This document shows, piece by piece, positions 17,614 through 26,199 of a stretch of 64,000 nt of DNA. Below the pieces are notes generated by a model, which saw only the letters and a program-made list of their open reading frames with translations, did not search any database and was not told where the DNA came from. The stretch is from contig NZ_JADOER010000007.1 in the NCBI RefSeq assembly GCF_018739865.1, positions 97,614 through 161,613 of the forward strand, written 5' to 3'. This DNA comes from Leptothoe kymatousa TAU-MAC 1615. Its GTDB lineage: Bacteria > Cyanobacteriota > Cyanobacteriia > Phormidesmidales > Phormidesmidaceae. Both the position numbers and the translations under genes were made by a program. The number at the start of each line of letters is the position of its first letter. The first letter of the stretch is position 1.

Positions 17614-19569
17614 ATGGCCAAAAAAACAAAGAAGAGAAAAAAGCAGGTCGGCTTAGCGAACCGTGGTTTTGGCAGTCAGTCCCTGATCACGGAATTAGCC
17701 CATGCCGAAGCCCTAGTCCGTCGAGAACAATGGACAGAAGCCCATTCTCTTCTATCACGTTTAAAGAGTTCGCATCCCGAAAATTTAGACGTATTGGCTC
17801 ATTTACTGGAGGTGTATTACGAACTAGGCCAGCTATACCAATATCAAGCCACCTGCGAGCAGTTTTTAGCCCTGAAACCCAATGATGCACGGGTTAATTT
17901 TTTGCTAGGCCATGCCTATGTGCTGAACTACTATCCACTGTTGGGAGTACGACAATATCGCTATGCCATTGAACGATGGCCAGAGCATCCCGGCAGCGTG
18001 GAGGGCAAAGAACATTTGGCCATGATTGAGCCTAATTTGACCGAAGCACTAGACAACCTGGAGCTCACCTATCCTGACGATTGGGAATTTGGCCTGCTCT
18101 ACGAGCGCACCCGAGCCTATACAGAAACCAGCCAAGCCCATAAAGCCATTACCACGGCCCAAACGTTAATTGAGCAACGCCCTGATTTTGTAGCTGGGCA
18201 TAACAGTTTGGCCTTGGCTTACATGGCCGACGATCAATATGACCAAGCCGTGGCCACCCTGCAACGGTGTCTAGAAAATCATCCCGAGAGTCTGTTGCTC
18301 CGAGCCAACCTGATCCGGTTTCTCTGTTTACGGGGAAATTTCAGCGCCGCCGAAACCCACAAACCTGTGTTGCTCAGCGATACAAGTACGACGCTTAACG
18401 ACCTCACACGCAAAGCAGAAGCCCTGGCCTACCTAGACGACATGGCCAACCTCGCCAATTTACTCGACACGGTGCCGCCCGACCCCAATAAGGATAACCG
18501 CCCTTTGGTTACGGGGCTGTTTCACCATTTAGCCGCCGTCGCCTTAGCCGAGCGGGGCAACCCTAAAGCCGCCCGACACCAATGGACCCTAGCGTTGGAG
18601 CTCTATCCTGATCTAACGGTCGCCAGGGAAAACCTGGATGATTTTGACATCACACCGACCTTCAAGGAAGGCCCATGGCCCTTTGAATTAAACAGTTGGG
18701 TAGAAAATAGCGTCTATCAAGATCTACGCCAGGTTGCCATGGCCATGACCCCAGAACGCGACCCTCAACCAGCGCTGATCGCAGCGGTGGAAGCCCTCAT
18801 CGCACATCATCCGTTTGTGAGTCAGCTAGTTCCAGCCTGGTTTAAACGAGGTAGCCCCAGGGCCCGCATGCTAGCGATGTTGATTGCAAAATGTAGCCTC
18901 ACCACCCCCCACATTGCTGCGGTCAATGACTTTGTCGCGAGCACCTACGGCAGTGATTCCCAGCGATATCATATGGCGTCGTACTTAGGGCGCCACGACC
19001 AATTAACAACAACTCGGCTATGGCTAAACGGCACTTGGCACGATAATCCGCCCTTGGCCACATACACTGTCGAACCGGAACCAGCGTTAACCCACACACC
19101 TGAAGCCGCTAGCCTCTTGGACAAAGCCCAAAAGAAAATTGCGCTTGAATCTCCAAAAGCCGCTGAAACAGCTGAAAAGTATCTGCAACAGGCCCTTGAG
19201 CTAGAACCTAACAATCCTGTGCTGTTGAATAATTTGGCCCTAGCCTACACACATCAAGATCGACTAGCTGAATCCCGGCAGCTAACGCAGCAAATTATTG
19301 ACCAGCACCCGGAGGATGTGGATAGTCGGATTGCGATCGCACAGCTTTATCTACAAGAAGACAACCTGGATGTGGCAGAGACTGTGCTTGACCCACTGCT
19401 ACGAAAGTCTCAGATGACAGAAAATAATCTAGTCAGTCTGATGCTCACCCGCAGTCGTTTACTCATGCTACAGGGCCATGAAGACATGGCCAGACTGTGG
19501 TTTCAAGAAATACTACCCACCGTCAAAGGGCATCCATTATTGCGACAGCTAGGCATTGGTCAAACCTAG
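17614..19569 (+). CDS. large TPR-repeat protein
   Basis: A 651-residue cytoplasmic protein. The first 15 residues are strongly basic (KKTKKRKKQ). Two blocks of tetratricopeptide repeats are visible: about residues 25-260 (for example WTEAHSLLSRLKSSHPENLD and YDQAVATLQRCLENHPESLL) and about 500-640 (AEKYLQQALELEPNNPVLLN, LAESRQLTQQIIDQHPEDVD). The middle 250 residues contain further helices but no clear repeat. There is no signal peptide, no membrane segment and no catalytic motif. It probably acts as a protein-protein scaffold; the partner is unknown. A very stable hairpin closes the transcript. Confidence 0.85.
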   Translation: MAKKTKKRKKQVGLANRGFGSQSLITELAHAEALVRREQWTEAHSLLSRLKSSHPENLDVLAHLLEVYYELGQLYQYQATCEQFLALKPNDARVNFLLGHAYVLNYYPLLGVRQYRYAIERWPEHPGSVEGKEHLAMIEPNLTEALDNLELTYPDDWEFGLLYERTRAYTETSQAHKAITTAQTLIEQRPDFVAGHNSLALAYMADDQYDQAVATLQRCLENHPESLLLRANLIRFLCLRGNFSAAETHKPVLLSDTSTTLNDLTRKAEALAYLDDMANLANLLDTVPPDPNKDNRPLVTGLFHHLAAVALAERGNPKAARHQWTLALELYPDLTVARENLDDFDITPTFKEGPWPFELNSWVENSVYQDLRQVAMAMTPERDPQPALIAAVEALIAHHPFVSQLVPAWFKRGSPRARMLAMLIAKCSLTTPHIAAVNDFVASTYGSDSQRYHMASYLGRHDQLTTTRLWLNGTWHDNPPLATYTVEPEPALTHTPEAASLLDKAQKKIALESPKAAETAEKYLQQALELEPNNPVLLNNLALAYTHQDRLAESRQLTQQIIDQHPEDVDSRIAIAQLYLQEDNLDVAETVLDPLLRKSQMTENNLVSLMLTRSRLLMLQGHEDMARLWFQEILPTVKGHPLLRQLGIGQT

Positions 19570-19597
19570 CCTCCCCGTTGAAACTCTACATAGGCAA

Positions 19598-19637
19598 GAA
19601 CCCCCGCAGATCCTAAGTTTAGGATCTGCGGGGGTTC
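19598..19637 (+). terminator. strong hairpin after the TPR gene
   Basis: An 18-bp perfect, GC-rich stem (GAACCCCCGCAGATCCTA with its complement) with a 4-base AGTT loop lies 28 bases after the TPR stop. TATTTTG follows. It is the most stable hairpin I saw in the window and is probably an intrinsic terminator. Confidence 0.8.
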
Positions 19638-20198
19638 AACGTATTTTGTTCATTAATTCAATCCATTAAACCTTTTCGCAGCGAGGTCCGATGGATTGAA
19701 AGAATTTCGTCCTACAGAAAAAATACGCGCGTCAGGGCCTTAATTAAAAGATAAACAGGTTTATTCTTGACACCTTAATACATCTCAATGAAAACTTAAG
19801 AGTTAAAGCAAAGTAATGGGTAATCAAAGTTTTGGCAATTGTCCATAGGTATGCAATACCCCATGGCTCACCTGCTGAGCCTCAAGCCTGAATTTTCACT
19901 TTGCCAAGTTACCCCTACTACAGTTGCTGATGTTGATTTTAGAAACAACTTTACTTGCGGCTGAATCACATACATCGACCTAGCCCAGACATTGTGAACC
20001 AATGCGTGAGCAATAACGTCGTTCCTATATCGGCAACGCCCAAAATTTTATTCTTCCAACGCCCCATATTTTCTGACGTAAACATTGGACCCATGAATAA
20101 CTAAGTAATTAAACACATATCAGCCCTGCCTTATTTGACGCGATCTGCTGATTTGAGACTTTCCAAACTCCTATAACTTTTAGCAAAGCCCCTAAGCT
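19638..20198. other. gene-free stretch
   Basis: About 560 AT-rich bases without a convincing coding frame. It must contain the promoter of the GH10-like gene at 20199. I saw no riboswitch-like fold or repeat. Confidence 0.45.
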
Positions 20199-21398
20199 AT
20201 GACTGTACGTATCAGGCGCTGGCAATCTTTTACCAGATTATTATTTGTTTTATCGTGTATTGCAGCCATTCTTTTCCATGGCTTGATACCAGCGGCAGCC
20301 ATGGCCCGACGCTCACCAGCTGAAGAGATTCGCGGGGTATGGGTGACTACCAATGATATGGATGTCATGGTAGACCAGCCAAAACTGGACAATGCCATGA
20401 ATCAGCTCGCCGAGCTAAATTTCAACACCCTTTACCCAGTTGTTTGGAACGGTGGCTACACCCTATTTGACAGCGGCATTGCCCAGCGCGCCGGGATTCA
20501 ACATTTTGTGCGCCGAGGCATACAGGGATACGACATCCTAGAAGAACTCACCACCCAAGCCCATGGACGTGGGATGTCCGTCATTCCATGGTTTGAGTTT
20601 GGGTTTATGGCACCAGCCACCTCTGAACTAGCCACAATACATAGCGACTGGCTGACGGAGAAGCGTAATGGTAGTCGCACCGATACCCATAGGGATGGTG
20701 GAGATATGGTGTGGCTCAATCCTTACAAACCCGAAGTGCAACAGTTCATCACCCATATGCTGTTGGAACTGATCAGCCGGTACGACGTTGACGGCGTTCA
20801 GTTTGATGATCACTTCATTCTGCCAGTGGAGTTTGGCTACGACAGCTACACCCGCCAGCTATATAAAGCAGAAACCGGCAAAAATGTACCCAATGATCCT
20901 CACAACCCTGGGTGGGTCAAGTGGCGTGCAGATAAATTGAGCGCATTTGTTAAAACCCTCAATGCAGATTTAAAGGCTCGACGACGCAATATTATTTTTT
21001 CAGTTGCCCCAAATCCGTACGATTTTGCCTACAAAGGCCAGCTTCAGGATTGGTTAACCTGGGTCCGCCAAGGGTGGGTCGATGAATTGATTGTGCAAAT
21101 CTATCGCAATAATTTAGGGGATTTCCGTCACCAGCTATATACCCCTGCCATGCGAGAAGCACAGCAAAAGATTCCGACCGCAGCCGGCATTTTGACCGGG
21201 TTACGTAATATTCCTGTGCGGATCAATCTCATTGAGTCGAAAGTGCGGGCAGCTCGGACGGCAGGTCTGGGGATGACCTTCTTTTTCTATGAAAGTCTCT
21301 GGGAAGATGCCCCTGAACCTCCAGAAACTCGTCAGGCCAGTTTTAGGCAAATGTTTGCTCAACCGGCCCAACGCAGCACTTATCAGCCAGCGGCTTAG
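20199..21398 (+). CDS. secreted glycoside hydrolase family 10-like (GHL10) protein
   Basis: A 399-residue exported protein. A signal peptide runs through LLFVLSCIAAILFHGLIPAAAMA. The rest is a TIM-barrel of the GHL10/DUF187 family: EIRGVWVTTNDMDV, LNFNTLYPVVWNGGYTLF, RGMSVIPWFEFGF, a VWLNPYKPEVQQFI block, and DVDGVQFDDHFILP. The aspartates of VQFDDHF sit where glycoside hydrolase acids are expected. Members are predicted to cut polysaccharides or peptidoglycan-linked glycans, but few are characterised. The FSVAPNPYDFAYKGQLQDWLTW region and the QIYRNN strand are also typical. It precedes ndbB by 68 bases on the same strand. Confidence 0.9.
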   Translation: MTVRIRRWQSFTRLLFVLSCIAAILFHGLIPAAAMARRSPAEEIRGVWVTTNDMDVMVDQPKLDNAMNQLAELNFNTLYPVVWNGGYTLFDSGIAQRAGIQHFVRRGIQGYDILEELTTQAHGRGMSVIPWFEFGFMAPATSELATIHSDWLTEKRNGSRTDTHRDGGDMVWLNPYKPEVQQFITHMLLELISRYDVDGVQFDDHFILPVEFGYDSYTRQLYKAETGKNVPNDPHNPGWVKWRADKLSAFVKTLNADLKARRRNIIFSVAPNPYDFAYKGQLQDWLTWVRQGWVDELIVQIYRNNLGDFRHQLYTPAMREAQQKIPTAAGILTGLRNIPVRINLIESKVRAARTAGLGMTFFFYESLWEDAPEPPETRQASFRQMFAQPAQRSTYQPAA

Positions 21399-21466
21399 AC
21401 CATTTGGCGGCGTTCCCCCTTTACTCGCGCTATCCTAAGAACCTGTAATCCACACTTTTTAGCTCA

Positions 21467-22663
21467 ATGGTGGTATCAAACCAACATGTTGTGATTTTGG
21501 GCGGCGGTTTTGGGGGGCTATATACGGCATTAGCCCTCAGCAGACTGCCATGGGAGAAAACAGCAAAGCCAACCATTACCCTTGTGGATCAGCGCGATCG
21601 CTTCTTGTTTGCGCCGCTGCTATACGAACTGGTGACGGATGAGTTGCAAACTTGGGAAATTGCACCACCCTACACAGAACTGCTAGCCGGCACAGGCATT
21701 CAATTTCATCAGGGCAGCGTCAGCAGCATTGACCTACCAAACAATGCTGTTCGGCTACAGGATGATACCGCCATAGCCTATGACAGACTGGTGTTGGCCT
21801 TAGGGGGGGAAACGCCGATGGATATGGCCCCCGGTGTGCAAGAACATGCGATCGCATTTCGCACCCTAAATGATGCCTACACCCTCAAAGAACAGTTGCG
21901 AACGATTGAAAATTCCACCGCCGATAAAATCCGTGTAGCGGTTGTCGGTGGGGGCTATAGCGGCGTAGAACTAGCCTGCAAACTAGCGGAGCGACTCGGG
22001 GAACGTGGCCGGCTGCGCATCGTGGAAAGAGGGACCGAGATTCTACAAAATTCTCCAGACTTCAACCAAAAAGCGGCCCAAGCAGCCATTACCGAAAAAG
22101 GGATCTGGATCGATTACGAAACCACCGTCACCGAAATCGGCCCCGACACCATTTCCTTAGCTTACAAAGACCAGACAGATGTCTTGCCCGTTGACCTTGT
22201 CCTTTGGACGGTTGGCAACAAAGTCAATCCTCTAATTGCCCAACTGCCATTTGAGAAAAACGAGCGGCAGCAGTTACACATTGAACCCACCCTCAATGTT
22301 ATTGGCCAGCAAAATATTTTTGCCTTGGGAGATTTAGCAGACGGCAGCGATGTTGACGGTAATCCTGTGCCAACAACCGCTCAGGCCGCGCTCCAGCAAG
22401 CAGACTACACCGCCTGGAATATTTGGGCATCCCTCACAGGGCGACCTCCACTCCCATTCAGATACCAACACCTCGGTGAGATGATGACCCTTGGCAACGA
22501 TACGGCCACCCTCACTGGGCTCGGTTTAAAGCTGGACGGGACCACCGCCCATGTAGTCCGACGTCTAACCTACCTGTACCGCATGCCAACATTTGAACAT
22601 CAGCTGCGGGTAGGCCTCAACTGGATCAGCCAGCCCCTACGTCAGCTACTTTCGGTCTCCTAA
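21467..22663 (+). CDS. ndbB: type II NAD(P)H dehydrogenase, NdbB-like
   Basis: A 398-residue single-subunit flavoprotein of the NDH-2 family. The N-terminal FAD-binding Rossmann motif VVILGGGFGGLYTALAL (about residues 8-24) and a second one, VAVVGGGYSGVELACKL (about 157-173), for NAD(P)H are intact. FLFAPLLYELVTDELQTWEI is typical of the cyanobacterial NdbB branch, whose Synechocystis member reduces demethylphylloquinone in vitamin K1 synthesis. The third block, IFALGDLADG, binds FAD. No membrane helix is seen; membrane contact would be by the C-terminus. A HAD gene follows after 13 bases, so the two are almost certainly co-transcribed. The NdbB assignment rests on sequence resemblance only. 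Confidence 0.86.
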   Translation: MVVSNQHVVILGGGFGGLYTALALSRLPWEKTAKPTITLVDQRDRFLFAPLLYELVTDELQTWEIAPPYTELLAGTGIQFHQGSVSSIDLPNNAVRLQDDTAIAYDRLVLALGGETPMDMAPGVQEHAIAFRTLNDAYTLKEQLRTIENSTADKIRVAVVGGGYSGVELACKLAERLGERGRLRIVERGTEILQNSPDFNQKAAQAAITEKGIWIDYETTVTEIGPDTISLAYKDQTDVLPVDLVLWTVGNKVNPLIAQLPFEKNERQQLHIEPTLNVIGQQNIFALGDLADGSDVDGNPVPTTAQAALQQADYTAWNIWASLTGRPPLPFRYQHLGEMMTLGNDTATLTGLGLKLDGTTAHVVRRLTYLYRMPTFEHQLRVGLNWISQPLRQLLSVS

Positions 22664-22676
22664 CCGCGCTTTTACC

Positions 22677-23354
22677 ATGTCACAGCCAAAAGTCATATTT
22701 ATCGATGCTGTTGGTACCCTGTTTGGCGTCAAAGGCAGCGTCGGAGAGGTTTATCAGTCTTTGGCCCAAAAAGCTGGGGTAACCGCATCGGCCCCAGACC
22801 TGGACCAGGCCTTTTACCAAAGCTTTGCCAATGCTAATGCCATGGCCTTTCCAGACACCCCACCCGTTAAAATTCCTTACCTTGAATACCAATGGTGGTT
22901 GGCCATTGCCGAAGAAACCTTCCAGCGTGCGGGCATCTTCCATCAATTTACTGACTTCGAGACGTTTTTTGAAGGCGTTTACCAGCACTTTGCGACGGCT
23001 ACACCGTGGGAGGTTTATCCAGACACAGTGCAGTCCCTCCAACGCTGGCAGCAGCTAGGCATTTCCCTCGGGATTATTTCTAATTTCGACTCGCGGATTT
23101 ATTCAGTGCTAGATGCCCTAAACCTGCGGCATTATTTTCAAACCATTACAATTTCCACGGAAGCTGGAGCGGCCAAACCGAATCCTCTGATTTTCACCAC
23201 AGCCTTGCAAAAACATGGCTGCAACCCGCAAGCGGCATGGCATATCGGTGACAGCCGTCAAGACGATATCCAAGGTGCTAAAGCCGCTGGCATCCATGGC
23301 ATCTGGATAAAACGCCCTAAACAGGCCGCTATTCAATCACCCACAGCGCCGTAA
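22677..23354 (+). CDS. HAD-IA family protein with altered motif I
   Basis: A 225-residue HAD-superfamily protein with a cap domain inserted after motif I. Motif I reads FIDAVGTLFG: the nucleophilic Asp is kept but the second Asp, the usual acid/base of DxD phosphatases, is Val. Motif II is ISNFDSR (about 140-146), the motif III lysine lies in GAAKPNPLIF, and motif IV is HIGDSRQDDIQGA. The protein therefore keeps metal and nucleophile positions but may be a slow phosphatase or a different hydrolase. It follows ndbB by 13 bases. I recall related cyanobacterial proteins with the same DAVGT motif, so it is probably a subfamily feature rather than a mutation. Confidence 0.85.
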   Translation: MSQPKVIFIDAVGTLFGVKGSVGEVYQSLAQKAGVTASAPDLDQAFYQSFANANAMAFPDTPPVKIPYLEYQWWLAIAEETFQRAGIFHQFTDFETFFEGVYQHFATATPWEVYPDTVQSLQRWQQLGISLGIISNFDSRIYSVLDALNLRHYFQTITISTEAGAAKPNPLIFTTALQKHGCNPQAAWHIGDSRQDDIQGAKAAGIHGIWIKRPKQAAIQSPTAP

Positions 23355-23665
23355 ACCCCCCGGGCCTTTTATCGAGATGACTCCAGCTTGGATTACAGCA
23401 ATCCCTATGAATGTTTTAGCCTGCGACAGCCCTCCATTCAGACCATTAAAACTTGTCAAAAAAGATTCATGGGCCATCGTGCCTCAACCGCTTCAGCCAT
23501 CAGGGTACTATGTTCATGAAACGTTTTCTGCTGAAGAGGGTTAGAGTCATCGAAAAGCTAATCTAAACTAAACAAGGTATTTTCTGTAGGGTGCAGCGCA
23601 CCACTAACTACAGCTACCGGTTACGCTTGTCATTGCATTCATTCAAACGTTTCTAGTCGTCAACT
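23355..23665. other. gene-free stretch before lepB
   Basis: About 310 bases without a coding frame of interest. It should carry the promoter for the signal peptidase pair. No clear hairpin or operator was seen. Confidence 0.4.
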
Positions 23666-24214
23666 GTGTCTCAAAAACAGCAAAATCCCTGGATCGAAGG
23701 CCTCCAAACCATTGGACTCAGTATTGCGCTGGCTCTAGGTATTCGCCAATTTGTGGCGGAAGCACGCTACATTCCGTCTGAGTCGATGAAACCGACTCTA
23801 CAAGTTAATGATCGACTGGTAATTGAAAAACTGAGCTATCGCTTTCAAGAACCCCAACGGGGAGATATCGTTGTTTTTTGGCCCCCCTCTGAAATTGTCC
23901 CGGATGGTCAAAAGCGAGATGCATTTATTAAACGCATTGTGGGTCTACCAGGCGATACCGTAGAAGTGGCTGACGGTGACGTTTTCATCAACGGTGAAAT
24001 CCAGAAAGAAAGCTATATCCAGGCTCCTCCTAACTATGAACAGGCACCGGTGACCATTCCAGACGCCAAGTATTTTGTACTGGGAGATAACCGCAATGCC
24101 AGTTATGACAGCCATGCCTGGAACATTGCTGAACCCTTTGTGCCGGAGGATCAAATTATCGGTAAAGCGGTGGTCAGGTTTTGGCCCCTAACCCGTATGG
24201 GTGGATTAGATTAA
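23666..24214 (+). CDS. lepB: signal peptidase I (first copy)
   Basis: A 182-residue type I signal peptidase, which cleaves signal peptides at the outer face of the membrane. It starts with GTG at 23666. One N-terminal membrane anchor (TIGLSIALALGIRQFV) is followed by the catalytic serine in YIPSESMKPTLQ (about residue 38) and the catalytic lysine in AFIKRIVGLPGDTV (about residue 91). The C-terminal boxes VLGDNRNASYDSHAW and GKAVVRFWPL are complete. Length fits the short cyanobacterial and plastid (Plsp1-type) form. A closely related copy follows 57 bases downstream. Cyanobacteria often have two such enzymes, one tied to thylakoid proteins. Confidence 0.94.
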   Translation: MSQKQQNPWIEGLQTIGLSIALALGIRQFVAEARYIPSESMKPTLQVNDRLVIEKLSYRFQEPQRGDIVVFWPPSEIVPDGQKRDAFIKRIVGLPGDTVEVADGDVFINGEIQKESYIQAPPNYEQAPVTIPDAKYFVLGDNRNASYDSHAWNIAEPFVPEDQIIGKAVVRFWPLTRMGGLD

Positions 24215-24271
24215 AATAGGGCACAATCGTACATCTACTAGGGTGCCCCTCTTGTTTGAGGGCCAGTTTCT

Positions 24272-24841
24272 GTGGCTAATCAAAATCCAGACGGTAAAGG
24301 TCAAGATACAAATATATGGGTTGAAACCGTACAAACTGTAGGACTGAGCGTCGTTCTGGCCCTAGGTATCCGCCAGTTTATAGCCGAAGCCCGTTATATT
24401 CCCACAGGGTCTATGGAGCCGACCTTGCAGGTTAACGATCGCCTGGTTGTGGAAAAAATCAGCTACCGTGTGACAAAGCCGGATCGGGGAGACATTATTG
24501 TTTTTTGGCCCCCGGCAGAGATCACCCCAGAAGGGCAGCCCCGAAACGCGTTTATCAAAAGGATTGTGGGCTTACCTGGCGACACGGTAGAGGTGATCAA
24601 TGGCGAAGTCTTTATTAATAATGCCGCCATTGATGAGCAGTATATTAAAACTCCTCCCAACTACCGTTGGGGCCCGCAGGAGGTGCCAGAGGAAAGCTAT
24701 ATCGTCTTCGGGGATAATCGCAACAACAGTGTCGATAGTCATGCTTGGCCTCGACCATTTCTACCGGAAGATCAAATTATTGGTAAAGCCGTTGTCAGGT
24801 TTTGGCCACCTAACCGCATTGGCTTACTGACGAAAAACTAA
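24272..24841 (+). CDS. lepB: signal peptidase I (second copy)
   Basis: A 189-residue paralogue of the preceding peptidase, also with a GTG start. The membrane anchor is TVGLSVVLALGIRQFI, the catalytic serine lies in YIPTGSMEPTLQ and the lysine in AFIKRIVGLPGDTV. C-terminal boxes VFGDNRNNSVDSHAW and GKAVVRFWPP are intact. The N-terminus is longer and more polar (NQNPDGKGQDTN) than in copy 1. The two are similar enough in order and spacing to be a tandem duplication that has since diverged. Both keep active sites, so both should work, perhaps on different substrates or membranes. Confidence 0.94.
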   Translation: MANQNPDGKGQDTNIWVETVQTVGLSVVLALGIRQFIAEARYIPTGSMEPTLQVNDRLVVEKISYRVTKPDRGDIIVFWPPAEITPEGQPRNAFIKRIVGLPGDTVEVINGEVFINNAAIDEQYIKTPPNYRWGPQEVPEESYIVFGDNRNNSVDSHAWPRPFLPEDQIIGKAVVRFWPPNRIGLLTKN

Positions 24842-24898
24842 TTATGAAAATTGTGGTTCTGCAGCGTGGTGACATCGCTTAGGGCGTGATATGTCGCA

Positions 24899-26173
24899 CT
24901 ATGTCACAGGTTCAACAGGCGCACTCCACACCTGCCGCACCTGTCCACGAATCCGTTGATTGCTGTAGACCGTATTAATTGGATCGCAGCCTAGGGTTGC
25001 CAATGTGGCAAACCACTCATGGTTCGGATCGAACAATGTTAGGTTAGTTGACTCCCCAGGGTGTAACGTTGCGGGCTTCAACCCTAAACATTGGGTCGGT
25101 TTCACACTCAGATACCCCCATAATTGCAGAGCCGTCCATCGCTGGGTCACCACAAAGGTCTGCCACAGAACTGGTAAAACTAGAGGTAAACCGATGGTGC
25201 CCACAGGCGCCACGCCAAAGGGTACGGCTTTTTCCTCATAGCTATAGGCGCAGTGATCGACCGCGATCGCATCTAACGTTCCATCTTCTAAACCTGCAAT
25301 CAAGGCGTCACGATCGGCGGGCGTGCCCAAGGGCGGGTTCAGCCGCAAACTCGGCGCATAGCTCTCCAAATCAGCCGTACTAAACAGCAGATGGGCCCAG
25401 GTGACACTGGCCGTAATGGGTAACCCTCGCGCCTTAGCATCCCGAATAATGGCAACGCTACGAGCGGTGGAAACTCGCATGATATGCACGGCGCATTGAC
25501 TGACGGCCACTTCTTCCAATATGGCCGTCAAGGGCGTCGTCTCCGACGTACTTGGCAAAGGAGATAGGCCTAATCGAATGGCATCGGCGCCGTCACGGCA
25601 GATCCCTGGCTGGCTAGGATCGCAGGGCCATAGGGCCAACGGTAAGGTCAGCGGATGTACATATTCCAATAAACGCTGTACCAAACGTCCATTATTAAGG
25701 GGCAACCCATCAGCAAGGCCGACCACTCCAGCACCATGGAGTTCGATTAAGTCGGTTAATTGCTCCCCCGCAGTACCGACAGTAATGGCCCCCCAGGGGA
25801 GCGGCTGGGCCATATCCGGCCCGGACATGATCCGCGGCTTTACTTGGGCCGGATTATCAATGGCGGGGGTGGTGCTGGGTAAAAGCCCCACACGGGTAAA
25901 TCCACCCCGGAGAGAAGCTTGCAATAACTGAGCCAGCGTTTCGCGAGATTCATGGCCAGGTTCTCCAGACTGGCTGTAGAGATCTACTAACCCTGGCCCT
26001 AAAATACACCCGCGCCCATCCACTTCTTGGACCTTGTTCTCGGGTGGTGCTAGGTTTGCCCCCATCGCTTGGATGGTGCGATCGCAAATTAAGACATCCC
26101 CCACCGTATCGGATTGGGCCAAAGGGTCCAATATACGTGCACCTCGTATCCACCAATTATCCATACCAGGCAT
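24899..26173 (-). CDS. dihydroorotase homologue lacking metal ligands
   Basis: A 424-residue amidohydrolase-fold protein in the dihydroorotase (PyrC) family, the enzyme that cyclises carbamoyl aspartate in pyrimidine synthesis. The key DxHxHxREPG motif is here DLYSQSGEPG (about residues 62-71): both metal histidines are Tyr and Gln and the substrate Arg is Gly. The late Asp loop is DAIAVDHCAYSYEEKAVPF. The overall framework (VGDVLICDRTIQAMG, GLVDLYS, LTLFDPNHEW) is retained over the full length. It is therefore probably non-catalytic; Pseudomonas has a comparable inactive pDHO that serves as a structural partner of aspartate transcarbamoylase. ATG 26173 or 26164 may be the start. The downstream end is 57 bases from the signal peptidase stop, converging. 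Confidence 0.86.
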   Translation of the reverse strand: MPGMDNWWIRGARILDPLAQSDTVGDVLICDRTIQAMGANLAPPENKVQEVDGRGCILGPGLVDLYSQSGEPGHESRETLAQLLQASLRGGFTRVGLLPSTTPAIDNPAQVKPRIMSGPDMAQPLPWGAITVGTAGEQLTDLIELHGAGVVGLADGLPLNNGRLVQRLLEYVHPLTLPLALWPCDPSQPGICRDGADAIRLGLSPLPSTSETTPLTAILEEVAVSQCAVHIMRVSTARSVAIIRDAKARGLPITASVTWAHLLFSTADLESYAPSLRLNPPLGTPADRDALIAGLEDGTLDAIAVDHCAYSYEEKAVPFGVAPVGTIGLPLVLPVLWQTFVVTQRWTALQLWGYLSVKPTQCLGLKPATLHPGESTNLTLFDPNHEWFATLATLGCDPINTVYSNQRIRGQVRQVWSAPVEPVT

Positions 26174-26199
26174 TCATGCAAAACCAATCCACGTTTGTA

